64,000 nucleotides of DNA from Musa acuminata AAA Group (GCF_036884655.1 NC_088335.1:44324501-44388500); one strand, 5' to 3'. Numbered from the stretch's first letter, positions 22,657 through 34,264 are shown. Notes: generated by a model not told the origin, from the sequence alone. Numbers and translations: made by a program.

Positions 22657-22947
22657 GCTGCTGTGGATTCCTGCTTGCTGCAGCAGATTATAGAGGCTGC
22701 AGTCCGCCGGAAGATGGCTGCGAAAACTGCAGCGGTACTCAAGACTGCGATTCGCTGCTGTGGATTGCTGCTTACTGCAGCAGATTGTAGAGGTTGTAGT
22801 TCGCCGGAAGATGGCCGCGAAAACTGCAGCGGTACTCAAGACTGCGGTTTGCTGCTGTGGATTGCTGCTTGTTGCAACAGATTGTAGAGGCTGCAGTTCG
22901 CTGGAAGATGGTGGCGAAAACTGTAGCGATACTCAAGACTGCGGTTC
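22657..22947 (-). repeat. 97-bp tandem repeats in the copia A leader
   Basis: Three units of exactly 97 bp start at 22657, 22754 and 22851, in the untranslated leader between the 5' LTR and gag. Each contains CGGAAGATGG and ACTGCAGCGGTACTCAAG-like text. A second, looser duplication (about 209-bp spacing) follows at about 23027 and 23236. Copia B has two full units plus a truncated one. Confidence 0.85.
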
Positions 22948-23584
22948 ACCGGGAAATGGAAGCAAAAATCTGCAACGGTACTCAAGGAAACTGCAGTGAG
23001 AGAAATCTGCATCAATTAGATGTATAGAGGAAAGCGGCAGCGAAAGCTACTGTGGTAGAGGAAGGAAGATGCAGCGGTTGCGGTTGCTGCTGGCCGGGAA
23101 GCGGCTGCGGCAGCGAAGGAGGAAGACGCATCAGCCGTCGTTAAGCAAGGAAGACTGAGCGAGGAAGACACCGCTGTTCGCCGTTCGTCGCTATTAAGGA
23201 GGAAGACACCGCCGTTGAGGACGCATCGTTGTGTAGAGGGAAGCGGCAGCGAAAGCTGCTGCGGTAGAGGAAGATACAGCAGTTGCGACTGCTGCTGGCC
23301 AGGAAGCGAGGAAGACACCACCGTTCGCCATTCACCGCTATTGAGGAGGCAGTGAGAGAATGTTTTCCTCCTTGCGTGACGGCGACGGAGAGTGTCTGTT
23401 GTAGGCAGTAAATAGGAGAGGGAGCAAGGCCGACGAAGAAAATCAAGACCAACTATGAAGGAAGAGAAGGAGTGGATGAGCAAAGCCAAGACGGTGCTCG
23501 TTAGCACTGGCTCTGAATTCGTGTGGCCGCTTGGCTAACACACGGTGATACTGCTGTCGCCAAGGAGGAATTGCTCTGAGACCA
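22948..23584 (-). other. GC-rich leader and PBS of copia A
   Basis: Untranslated leader with CTG/CAG-rich purine text and repeated GGAAGCGGCAGCGAAAGCT blocks. The long frames on the minus strand here are low-complexity by-products. The PBS at 23573-23584 abuts the 5' LTR. Confidence 0.7.
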
Positions 23585-23755
23585 TGTTAGAAAATAAATA
23601 GATAAACAAGTTGTAGAAGAAGTTGATTGTTATTAACATATCCCCTTCTTTTTATACAGGTTAGAAGGGAGAATTTTCCTCAACAGGTTAGAGGATTTTC
23701 CTCAACAGAGTAAGAGATTTCCTCAAACAGTTTGGGAAATCTCATCTACTTATCA
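23585..23755 (-). repeat. 5' LTR of copia A
   Basis: 171 bp, partner of 12456-12627. Confidence 0.9.
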
Positions 23756-24980
23756 ATATTGATTCATTATAAAATTGATGCATTAGAAAATTAATGATAA
23801 TTCTTATGTAATAAATAAAATTATGTATTAGTTACATGAAAATATATACATAATAGTTATATATCAAAGGTGTACATCACATCTTATGGTGCACTCTCTC
23901 AACAACGAATGGAGAGACATACTCTCTAGGATAGATTTCTCCTAACAGCAGATGGAGAGAACCCATATCGTACTTCCAATAACGGATATATCCCTCACTT
24001 GCCTAAGTAGGGATACATTCCTCCTAACAATGAATGGAGGAACCGTCTAACCATCACGTATGACGGCTTGTTAATTCCTAAAGGAAATCGTGCTATCTGC
24101 CCTCGATAGAAATACATAAATAACCATGATCATTCATTTATATTCATTCATTCACGTATGTAACTAAGAAATAATATAATAAAATACTATGAGGAACCAT
24201 GCTTGATATATGATTTGCTAGACTATGTCTATTGGTAGCTTCGTATTATGATAGACTTGTAGCTCCTTTCACAAGTTGTACTTCCAATATGGACTACTAG
24301 CATAATCACATATACTATATGGTAATAATTATATCAATATTAGAAACTAAAAAAAAGTTAAAAATCAATAATTATTTTTAAATTATACTTTTAGATAAAG
24401 CTTTTTAAATTCATCAAATAATAAAGACATGAGACATCAATATTTGAATAGTCCTCAATCATCTAAAACCCTAATTGGAATAGCCTAATTGACTTGAAAC
24501 AAACTTAATTCATTTATGACCTAATCGAACCAATCTCAAATCCTTATGGAACCGATCTGGAATCACCTTATACTATTATAATTTATATTTGATTGATTTC
24601 AATTAGGTTAAGTAGGTTTGAACTAGTCACTGGTTTGAAATCACCCTAAATCTACTTGAGCCAATTAAACATGTCTTATTCAATCAATTAATGAGCTCAA
24701 ACCAATGAAGAGAGAGAGAGAGAGAGTAAATTAGACTATGTCGTATAGTGTTAGTCCAACCCGAACTAATTCACTTGAGTCTTAGGCGAGTCATGTGTAT
24801 TGCATATATTTGTTCCAAGTAATAGGTTGAGCTGAGGTACAATGGGTTGGATAGAGGAACGACAATGTATCTAGCACTAATCGTATAGCTGGGCGAGTCT
24901 AAATTCATGAACTAGGTTGGGCCTCACAAGTTGGCTCAAGCCTAACCATTGAACTGGACCATGCTTGACTTGCAGATTAG
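23756..24980. other. Non-coding spacer right of copia A
   Basis: AT-rich. Between about 23890 and 24060 a motif of the type CTCCTAACAnnnAATGGAG recurs three to four times, which looks like a decayed minisatellite. A short (GA)n run lies at about 24713-24726. No gene seen. Confidence 0.5.
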
Positions 24981-25235
24981 GTCATGGCTAGATACATGAG
25001 TTGGAGTTGTGTCTGACCATATGGATTGGGTCGTAACTAGCCACATGTGCTAGATCATGTTTGACCATATGGCTTGTGTCGTACCTTGCTGTATGGGTTA
25101 GGTCATACATGGCCATATGAGCTAGGTTATGCCTGACCAAATGAGTTAGGTCATACCTTGTCATATAGACTAGGTCATACATGGTCACATGGATTGGATT
25201 GTACATGGCCATATGGGCTAGGTCGTAATGGTCAT
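24981..25235. repeat. 24-bp tandem repeat (minisatellite)
   Basis: Degenerate 24-bp units with consensus like TAGGTCATACCTGACCATATGGGT. The period shows clearly on the minus strand, where about eight units encode an 8-residue repeat (for example RYDLTHLV, RHNLAHMA, MYDLTHTA). Because 24 is divisible by 3, the open frame at 24988-25212 is a by-product and is not called a gene. Confidence 0.8.
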
Positions 25236-26060
25236 AGGAGTTAGATCGACTCGGTTTGGCATATTAACTTGACTCATGTCAGACCTTGATTAGACTTTTC
25301 TTAATAAATTAAATTTTAATATTTTAAATTATTAAGGAGTAACTTAAATCCATAAATTAAAAAAATTAAATTCATGATCTTAAATTTAAAACTAGTTAAA
25401 TCATATAAATTCATATATAATTCTTGAAACATAGATATATCTAATTAAATAAATTAAAAATATTATATTAATACAAAAATAAAAATTTTAATAATTAAAT
25501 TAATTTTAAAATTTACTTAAGCTTAAAAGATTATTATAAGTCAAATAATCATTCTAATATCACAAATCAATTATCATTATTTATTAATCAAAATATTTTG
25601 AAATTAAAATATTATTGTGCATCATAAAGTTATAACAATCTAAATATCAAAGATTTCAAAACATGAATTTAAAGTTGATTAGAAAAAAAATAAAAGATGC
25701 TTTCTTCGAGGAATACTCTCATCAATCCTTTTCGCTTGGTGAGGACCCTCCTTTATATAGGAGAAAATGAATTCTCCTCGAAAGGTAAATATTAATTTAA
25801 TTTTTATTTTACTTTCACACACAAATATAAAAATAAAATATAAATTATTTACTTCCTAAAAGTCATATCACTCATTAAGAAATAAATCAATTAATAATTT
25901 AATTGATTGATAAAATTTCTAACTTATTCTCATGATTAAGAAAATCAATCTTAATCATTTCCTTAATCATACTATACAAACAATAAAATTAATAATTTAA
26001 ATAATATAATATATTATTTATAGTAATTAATTTCGTTAAGAGAGAAAATGATTGATGATT
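25236..26060. other. Very AT-rich non-coding spacer
   Basis: No coding signal. Rich in TTAATTTAAT-like text. Confidence 0.5.
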
Positions 26061-26073
26061 ACACTTGTCAACA

Positions 26074-26271
26074 TAGGAAAGCCAAAGAACACCCAATTCT
26101 ACAAAAAGCTTTGCAGGATGATAGTATATGAGTTGCAACTACAGATTCTTCTGGACATAGGATGCCAGCAGTAGGTTGTAACCCTCAGAAGGTTTTTGAA
26201 ACAGGTGATTCATTTTTAGCTGGAAATTTGTCATTTACAAGGGCAAGAACTTCTTTAGAAGGATCTGCTCC
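26074..26271 (+). pseudogene. Isolated exon-like fragment of an unidentified gene
   Basis: A plus-strand frame reads AKEHPILQKALQDDSI, one TGA stop, then VATTDSSGHRMPAVGC, NPQKVFETGDSFLAGN and LSFTRARTSLEGSAP, ending exactly at a consensus donor (CCT before GTAAGC, about 26271). An AG acceptor-like site lies near 26073. Composition is clearly protein-like, unlike the surroundings. I do not recognise the parent gene. Confidence 0.55.
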
Positions 26272-26337
26272 TGTAAGCCACATGTTACAATGCATGATAT
26301 ATTGTGTGTGATAGGATATTATTTCAAGATAGTCTCC

Positions 26338-26875
26338 CTGACTAGTTTATTTTTTGTTATATTTGGCTATCTTGATTATTTTTCTTTAATTAGGCATCAT
26401 TAATGTTCAATGATGCATCTAGAATCTGATCTAGCCATTTATCTACATTTTGATTGGAAAAATCCTTTTTCCTGACTAGTTTATTTTTTTTGTTATATTT
26501 GATTATCTTGATTATTATTTTTTAATTAAGCATCATTAATGTTCAATGCTGTATCTGATCTGATCTAGCCATTCACCTACTTTTTGATTGGACAAATCTT
26601 TTTTCATGACTAATTTGTTTTTTTGTTATATTTTGTTATCTTGTTTATTTTACTTTAATTAAGCATCATTAATGTTCAATGTTGTATCTGATTTGATCTA
26701 CCCATTCACCTACTTTTTGATTGGACAAATCTTTTTTTTCTGACTAGTTTGTTTTTTTTGTTATATTTGATTATCTTGATTATTTTTCTTTAATTAGGCA
26801 TCATTAATATTCAATGCTGTATCTAAGATCTGATCTAGCCATTCACCTACTTTTTGATTGGGCAAATATTTTTCC
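26338..26875 (+). repeat. Four copies of a 134-bp tandem repeat
   Basis: Units start at 26338, 26472, 26606 and 26740, each beginning CTGACTAGTTT or a close variant and containing GCATCATTAATGTTCAATG and TTTTTGATTGG. They directly follow the exon-like fragment, so they probably expanded within its intron. Confidence 0.9.
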
Positions 26876-26929
26876 TTTCAGGTCTACAATTTAATGAAAT
26901 GTGAATTGGACTATACACATTTTGCAGAA

Positions 26930-27530
26930 CTGCCCGCTTGCGGGTTTGGGCACGAGCACTAACAAAACTATTACAAACAGTAGTGTGATGAACCTAACCA
27001 CTGTTGGGCTGGCAACCCACAAATTCAGCCCATAGTGGGTTTGGGTAGCCCACAGCCCACATCTCCTCTTAATCTAACCCTAATTAACATTAGGGGGGTG
27101 TGGTGGCTGCGTGCCTCTAAAAATGTATAAATAGGGCAGCAACGTCAGCCACGGGATTTTCAAAGAAAATGAGGAAAACAAGGTAGAAAATGAAGGGAAA
27201 GAAAGGGAAGAATGACATGACAACGCAGAGAGGCAGTTATTCTATTGAGATTGTTACTAGGGTGATTTGTATATTCATTAATCTCATAGTGGATTATCTC
27301 TAGTTTAGTTTGTCCCGTGATTTTTACCCTTCATATTGAAGGGTTTTCCACGTATATCTTGGTGTTCTGATTTAATTCCACTGCATATCATGACCTTCTA
27401 GTATTTATTAATATACAAAGGTTATATCCCCATCAACCACGACTCCTCGGTAAGGGGAAGGAGAGGGAGAGGAACTAGATGGAGGGAGGAGCGGCCGAGG
27501 AGAAGAAAGGCGAGGGAGAGGAGGGCACAC
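26930..27530 (-). pseudogene. Rearranged fragment of the DUF760-type gene 5' end, split by a solo LTR
   Basis: 26930-27001 and 27436-27450 resemble intron 1 of the DUF760-type gene (4828-4911). From about 27443 to 27530 the sequence resembles its exon 1 (about 5123-5215), including the purine-rich GGGAAGGAGAGGGAGAG. The about 215 bp between are deleted, with CTCCTC at both junction sides. A solo LTR later split the fragment at its TSD ACCAC. It cannot encode the transit peptide as it stands. Confidence 0.7.
27002..27435 (+). mobile_element. Solo LTR 1
   Basis: 434 bp starting TGTTGGGCTGG and ending CATCA, flanked by the perfect TSD ACCAC (26997-27001 and 27436-27440). It contains a TATA-like TGTATAAATAGGG at about 27124. 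No internal retroelement sequence follows, so LTR-LTR recombination has removed the body. Orientation is assigned from the TATA box. Confidence 0.85.
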
Positions 27531-28017
27531 GTCCGGTGAGCTCAAGGGCGCTTAGCTTCTCGATTCTGCATTGGCTCACTTGGCTGTAGTGACGCGCACT
27601 CATCCATGGTTCACTAACTCTCCGCTGGCCCAAGCCAAGTTGGGCTGGAGAGTTGTGGCAGAGGAGGAGCACCCAAAGAGAGAAAGAGAGGACACTGGAA
27701 ACGGTGGTGGCCATGGCTTTGTGTTCTGCAGAAGGAACAAGGCGAGAGTGATGAAGGGGAGTGTAAAAGTGGGAGGATATTTATAATGGGTTCATTCGAG
27801 AGTTGTGTGGAGTTGGGTTGCATGGTCACGAGATTTCCCATCGCCTCTCGTGTCAACGCATGCATACGATTGGTTTGATGGGGAAGCGCAGATGCTTGGG
27901 TTTGGTAGGAACGAGACGATTTCGGTTGGGCGCCCAATTGCACGCTGCGAAGAACATGTGCAGCGGAACGGGACGGTTGCCGCTGGGAACCCAACTGCTT
28001 GCTGCGAAGAACCCTTC
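27531..28017. other. Unassigned sequence between the two gene fragments
   Basis: Moderately GC-rich, with no convincing gene. The last about 110 bp are a 57-bp tandem duplication (starts 27909 and 27966; shared GCTGCGAAGAAC and GGGACGGTT-like text) directly before the FtsH-like copy. Confidence 0.5.
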
Positions 28018-28462
28018 TCTCCTCCTCCCTCCCCGCTACCGCTGTTTCACCTCCCCCCTCGTCGCCTCCCGTCCAGCCGGAGGTTGCCTCCAAGCCCGTT
28101 CCCCCCTCCTTCTCCCACTCCCTCCTCACCGCCCCGCGGCCGCAGGCCTCGCCTGACCTCCTAGATGGCTCCCAGTGGCGCTACAGCGAGTTCCTTAATG
28201 CCGTCAAGAGGGGCAAGGTCGAGTGCGTCCGGTTCAGCAAGGATGGCGGCGTGCTCCAGCTCACGGCCGTCGATTGTCGCTGGGCTGCCATCGTCGTCCC
28301 CAACGACCCTGACCCAATCGACGTCCTGGCATGAACGACGTGGACATCTCCGTCTCGGAAGGGGACGGCGGCAATGACCTATTCCGACGTCACTTTCGCC
28401 GATGTTGCGGGGGCCAACCAGGCCAAGCTCGAGCTGCGAGAAGTGGTGGACATCCTAAAGAA

Positions 28463-28815
28463 TGTTGAGAATTGATTCATAGTAGCTATCTAGGTAGTTA
28501 TTATGTTCTAGGTAGTTACCCTGTTCTAAGTAGTTATCGGCATGTTTTAAGGAGTGGCCCTTGATCTAGAAGTTATAGGATAGTTCCTATACTTAACTCA
28601 ATCATGGGTGACATGGATAGTTACCACTAGGTCCTATAAATAAGACCATAGTTCATAAAGCAAGATAGAGTGTGTGCACTTGGGAATATCTTATAAGTTT
28701 TCTTGTCAATCCTTTTGTTTTAAATACTACAACAGTTTTCTTGATCGAAATGATTTTTTTTAATTACATCGTAGTATTTTGTTTTTATCGTTTCCTTGCT
28801 CCTCCATCCCCAACA
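28463..28815 (+). repeat. 5' LTR of copia E
   Basis: 353 bp, TGTTGAG to CAACA, with a TATA-like CCTATAAATAAG at about 28633. Confidence 0.85.
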
Positions 28816-28829
28816 TTTGTGGTATCAGA

Positions 28830-31800
28830 GCTAAGTTTCTATCAAAACTGGATATTATAACTTTCAATGACAATTCTATGTCGCAACCCCATGAATTTTG
28901 GAGTATCAAGATGAAGACTCTATTCAAGTCTCAAGATCTTTTGGACTTAACAAAGAATGGATACGCATATCCAGATAAAGAAATCAGGATGAGGGAGAAT
29001 ATAAAGAATGATTCAAAGGCATTCTTCATTCAACAAGATGTACATGAGACAATCTTCTCAAGAATTATACTAGTGACAACTTTAAAGCAAGCTTGGTTGA
29101 TACTTCAAAATGAATTTCAAGGCTCATCAAGGGTGATTAGGGTAAAACTTCAAACCCTTCATCGTGAGTTCGAAATTTTATTCATGAAAAGCAATGAATC
29201 GGTGCAAGATTTTCTTTCTCGAGTGATTGAAATTATTAGTCAAATGAAATCTTATGGTGAATATTTTTCTGATCATATAATTGTTATAAAAGTTTTAAAA
29301 AGTTTAATTCCGAAATTTGATCATGTTGTTACCGCAATTGAGGAGTCAAAAGATTTAACTATATTTTTATTTGATGAACTAATAGGTTCCTTGCAAGCAC
29401 ATAAAACAAGGTTGAATATGTCACTTAAAAAAAGTGAAGAAAAAGTATTTCAGATTAAGAGGAAGTCTTCTACTTCAAAAGAAGATAAAAAATCATTAGG
29501 AAGAGGACATGACAGAGGAGGATTTTGTGGTATAGGAAATTGAAAAGGAAGAGGAAGAAGATACTTTGATGGGCATGATAAACAAAGGCAATCAAATTAT
29601 GATCAAAAAATTACAAGAGTGGAATTCAATGTCACTATTATAAAAAGTTTGATCACATGAAGGCAGATTATTGGAAAAGAGAAAAGCAAGCAAGCTATAT
29701 GGAGGAAAATAGTAAATTATTTATGACTCATTCACAAGTTAATGACATCTCAAATGATATTTAGTCTCTAGATAGTGGATGTTCTAATCATATGTCAGGC
29801 ATAAGATCAATGTTTAAATATATTGATGAAACTCATAAGTTGAAAGTTAGATTTGGAGATAACAAGCAAATCTAAGTATAAAATATCTTGACAATATTTT
29901 CTTTGTTCCTACTTTATCACATAACTTGTTGAGTATTGGACAATTGATAGATGATAGATATTCAGTTATATTTGATGATGGTTCATGCACTATTAAAGAT
30001 AAAAAATTTAGTTCGATTATGGTAAATGTTTGTATGACGCAAAACAAGATGTTTCCACTTGATGTTTCAAATATTGAAAAGCATGCTCTTGTTGCAACTC
30101 AAAAAAATGAGTCTATTTTATGACATTTAAGATATGAACACCTTAACATGGGTTTAAGGTTGTTAAATAAAAAATAATAATTTTTTAATTGCCTAAAATT
30201 AATACACTTGATGTATGTGAATGTTGCATTTATGACGAACAAAATAAAAAACCATTTCCTGTTGGAAAAGCATGGAGAGCATCTAATTGTCTTGAATTAA
30301 TTCATGCTGACATATATGGACCTATGAATACAAAATTATTTGGTGGAAGTCAATATTTTCTATTGTTTACTGATGATTATAGCCGCATGAGTTGGGTATA
30401 TTTTCTGAAACTGAAATATAAAATATTTGATGATTTTTAAAAATTCAATGCAATTATAGAAAGACAAAGTGGTAGATACATAAAGACACTTCAGACAGAT
30501 AGATGTGGTGAATTTTTATCTAATGAGTTTAATTCTTTTTGTGAAGAAAATTATATTTGTAGAGAATTGACATCACCATATACATCATAGTAAAATGGTA
30601 TAGCTGAATGTAAGAATCGAACTGTCGTTGAAATGACAAGAAGTTTGCTTAAAGGAAAACACATTCCAAATCAGTTTTGGACAGAAGCAATTATAACAGC
30701 AATTTATTTGTTAAATATTTCACCAACAAAGGCTGTTATTAATCAAACTCCTTTTGAAGCTTGGTATGGTATGAAACCAAGTGTAAGTCACCTAAGAATT
30801 TTTGGTTGATTGCTTATGCTTTGGTGAATTCACAAAACCATCACAAGCTTGATGAAAAATCTGAAAAATACATCTTAATTAATTATTCCTTGTAATTCAA
30901 AGCATATCGATTATATAATCTTGTTAGTGGCAAAGTTATTATTAATAAAAATATTATGTTCGATGAAAGGACAAGTTAAAATTGAGAGACTAATAAAAGT
31001 GAAACACAAATTCAGATTCCAGCAGAACTAGATACTCCACAGAATCAAATGATAGAGCCTACTTAAATAAGTTCATCATCAACCTCACCCAATAGCAGTT
31101 CAAATTCTGATTCTTCAGATGAAACCCTCCAAGAAATTTCCGATCACTAACAGAAATTTATGGCTCAACATTTACTTTGTTTATTTCAGATCTTTAACTT
31201 TTGAAGAAGCAGTTGAAAAAGAGGAATGGCGAAAAGCAATGAAAGAGGAAATCAAATCAATTGAGAAGAATGAAACTTGGAATCTAATAGATCTAGCGAA
31301 AGAAAAGAAAGCTATTTGATTAAAATAGGTGTTCAAAACAAAGTTTAATGCAGATTAAAGTATCCAAAAGTTTAGGCTCGGCTTGTAGCAAAAGGATATT
31401 TACATCAATAAGGTATTGATTTTGATGATACTTTTTCTTCAGTTGTTAGATTCGAAACTGTGAGAACTTTCTTGGCTTTAGCTGCTCACATGAGTTGGCA
31501 TGTTTACCAATTTAATATGAAATTTAAGTTTTTAAATGGTGATTTATACGAAGAAGTTTTTGTTACTGAAGGTTTTTTGATTAAAGGACATGAAGAAAAG
31601 ATGTATAAGCTAAAGAAAGTTCTTTATGGGCTTAAACAAGCTCCAAGGGTACAGTAAAATTGATTATTATTTTCGTCAAAATAGATTTAAGATGAGCAAT
31701 AATGAACCTACTCTTTCTCTTTATCTGAAGAAAGAAGATGAACATAATATTCTAATGGTTTGCCTTTATGTTGATGATATTATATATATGAGTTTATCTA

Positions 31801-32692
31801 ACTCTTTTGTAATAAAATTTAAAAAATACATGATGAATAAGTTTAAAATGTCAGATCTAGGCCTATTGCACTATTTTTTTGGGTTGGAAGTGAAGCAAGG
31901 ATCAGATGATATTTTTATTTCATAAAGAAAGTATGCAATTGATCTATTCAAAAAATCTAATATGATTAATTACAAACCTATAGCAACACCCATGAATATA
32001 AATGAGAAATTGAAACTTAAAGATGATACATGTTTGACAAATGTAAGATACTACAAAAGTTTGGTTAGAGGTTTAATTTATTTTACTCATACTCGATCAG
32101 ATATTACCTTCTTTGTTGGTGTAGTATCCAGGTTTATGCATAGCCCAAGCAAACATCATCTCGGAGCTGTTAAAAGAATTCTACATTATATCGGTGGAAC
32201 TATAGATTATAGTATTTGGTATTCTCATAATTTTAAATGTAAATTATTTGGTTTCACTGATAATGATTAGGCAGGAGCTTTAAATGATAGAAAGAGTACT
32301 TTAGGTAATATTTTTAGCCTTGGATCAAGAGCTATATCTTGGAGTTCAAAAAAGCAAGCAATAATTACGTTATCGACATCAGAATATGTAATTGTAACAT
32401 CAGCAGCTTGTCAAGCAATATAGCTTAGAAGACTTCTTAAAGATCTTTATCAAGAATACAAATAGGCAACGAAAGTATTTTGTGACAACAAAGCCACAAT
32501 TGCAATAATGAAGAATCCAACATTTCATGAAAGAACGAAGCATATAGAGATATGCTATCATTTCATCCGAGATCTTGTAGCAAGTGGAACAGATGAACAA
32601 GTTATAGATATCCTCACCAAGTCGCTTCCAGTTCAAAAACATGTTTATTTCATATCGCAAATCGGTATATGTAACTATAAATCAAGAGGGAG
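28830..32692 (+). pseudogene. Copia E gag-pol remnant
   Basis: Gag (about 28866-29543, with EFWSIKMKTLFKSQDLLDL and a decayed zinc knuckle near 29630), protease trace (SGCSNHMSG near 29775), GAG-pre-integrase, integrase (30189-30440: CECCIYDEQNKKPF, LELIHADIYGP, FTDDYSRMSWVYF), RT (31185-31925: WRKAMKEEIKSIEKNETW, KVLYGLKQAPR, LYVDDIIYM) and RNase H (31962-32660: RGLIYFTHTRSDITF, HHLGAVKRILHYIGGT). Many stops and frameshifts break it. This is the most decayed of the full-length copia elements here. Confidence 0.85.
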
Positions 32693-33024
32693 TATTTAGA
32701 ATTGATTCATAGTAGTTATCTAGATAGTTATCATATTCTAGATAGTTATAGATATGTTTTAAGAAATGACCCATGATCTAGAAGTTATAGAGTAGTTCAT
32801 ACACCAAACTCAGTCATGGATGACATGTATAGTTACCACTAGGTCCTATAAATAGGATCATAATTCATAAAGCAAGATAGAGTGTGTTTACTTATAAATA
32901 TCTTATAAGTATATTTGTCAATCTTATTTTTTTAAATATTATATAATTTTTTATCAAAATAAATTTTTTTAATTATATCATAATATTTTGTTTTTATCGT
33001 TTATTTATTTTTTCATCCCTGGTA
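32693..33024 (+). repeat. 3' LTR of copia E
   Basis: About 332 bp. It begins TATTTAG instead of TGTTGAG and its last bases are diverged. The right edge is set by the AAGAA target duplication. Confidence 0.75.
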
Positions 33025-33717
33025 AAGAATCCGGACAAGTACACGACTTTGGGGGCGAAAATCCACAAGGGTTGCCTCTTGGCGGGCCCACCCGGCACCG
33101 ACAAAGCGCTGCTGGCCCGAGCGGTAGTGGGAGAGTCGTGCCTTCTTGTCGTGCGTGGCGTCCGAGTTCCTGAGCTGTTCGTGGGTGTTGGGGCGTCGAG
33201 GGTCCGGGATTTGTTCGAGAAGGCGAAGGCTAAGGCAGAGAGGGGCCGGGCTTGGCGGTGGCAACGACGAGAGGGAGCAGACCATCAATCAGCTCTTGAC
33301 AGAGATGGATGGGTTTTCAGGGAACAGTGGGGTGATTTGTTTCGGCAGCGACCAACAGGCCGGACGTGCTTGATTCGGCACTGCTACGGCCTGGAAGGTT
33401 CGATCGGCAGGTCACAGTGTATAGCCCTGATGTAGCTGGCAGGGTGAAGATCCTACAGGTTAGTTGGTATTATGTGGATACATTGAATCTTTATAATGGG
33501 CATTGTTTTAATGGTTTTTGATAATTTTGTACATGTTCTGCAGAATATTAATTCACAGCTAGATGTTGTTTTGATGCTTTGTTAATGATGGTGTTCATGT
33601 TTTTGATAAATTTGCACATGTTTTGCAAACTAATTAGTTCTTAGGTGACTAAATTGTTCCCATATCATAAAAGTTGACTCAAATGAGCTTAAAAATGAAC
33701 ATCTCAAGGAAGAAAAT

Positions 33718-34264
33718 TGATGAGGATAATAATTGCGACAAGACTCGGGCTCACGTCAGCTGCCCCAGATGACGCCTCACGCCTCGATTGACCCGACAAC
33801 ATCTGGTCAAACGAATCGGAACGTCGGCCGAGGCGCATTAACGACGTGCTCAGACTCGGCCCTCTACACCACGCCAACGCCGGTGTCAGACTCTATCAGG
33901 AGTACGAGCCTACCCCCTGCAACGAGCATAGTAAGCTTCCCTATAAATACCCTTACATGCTAAACGGAAGAGAGAGAGAGAAAAAAAAAGAAACCCCCCT
34001 TACCATCCACTGACTTGATCGTCGGAGGGGTTGGACCAAGCTCCCCGACCCGACCTTTGTGCAGGTACGAGGGGCGAGGTCTCCCGCTAAACGTCCAGGC
34101 GAGGAGCCCCATCCCGGAAGAAACGGCGACCCCATACCGATCGGACCACCGTAATCGGCCACCTCCGTAGTCTCGAGAAACGTCCTAGGGAGATCCTCCA
34201 TCATCCGGACCCGAACCAAGTCGCTCGGCCCCGAAGCCACGGCTTGAAGTTGTTTACGCTAACA
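33718..34264. mobile_element. Solo LTR 2
   Basis: 547 bp beginning TGATGAGG and ending GCTAACA, flanked by the perfect TSD AAAAT (33713-33717 and 34265-34269), inserted in intron 1 sequence of the FtsH pseudogene. It is GC-rich relative to its surroundings and contains CCCTATAAATACCC (about 33940) followed by a GA-rich run. The uninterrupted site is in the functional gene at about 61092. Probably a gypsy-type LTR; family unassigned. Confidence 0.85.

Larger units (their letters stand above)
12456..23755 (-). mobile_element. Copia A: Ty1/copia retrotransposon carrying a nested gypsy element
   Basis: Minus-strand element of about 5.5 kb, expanded to 11.3 kb by the gypsy element at 16391-22216. 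LTRs are short (12456-12627 and 23585-23755). On the minus strand they run TGATAAG to CTAACA. The PBS (12 nt, one mismatch to the initiator Met tRNA complement) is at 23573-23584 next to the right LTR, and a G-rich polypurine tract abuts the left LTR. Flanks TTATT and ATATT are an imperfect TSD (4 of 5). Domain order is gag, protease, integrase, RT, RNase H (copia type). The short LTRs and RT wording suggest the Ale/Retrofit lineage, which is an inference. It is dead: several stops and frameshifts, about 200 bp of gag missing relative to copia B, and the nested insertion. Confidence 0.9.
28463..33024 (+). mobile_element. Copia E: degenerate Ty1/copia retrotransposon
   Basis: 4,562-bp plus-strand element within the FtsH pseudogene. 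LTRs are 28463-28815 and about 32693-33024, the PBS TGGTATCAGAGC is at 28820-28831, and a polypurine tract AATCAAGAGGGAG lies before the 3' LTR. The TSD is AAGAA (28458-28462 and 33025-33029). The functional FtsH gene shows the empty site (CTGAAGAACCCGG, about 60353). The terminal bases of the 3' LTR are degraded. Clade not assigned. Confidence 0.9.

Noticed and set aside
23016..23507. 163-codon Ser-rich minus-strand frame
   Set aside because: It lies in the repeated GC-rich leader of copia A and is not conserved as a frame in copia B.
24981..26875. Possible CRISPR-like array from the regular repeats
   Set aside because: Units are contiguous tandem repeats without unique spacers, and the genome is eukaryotic.
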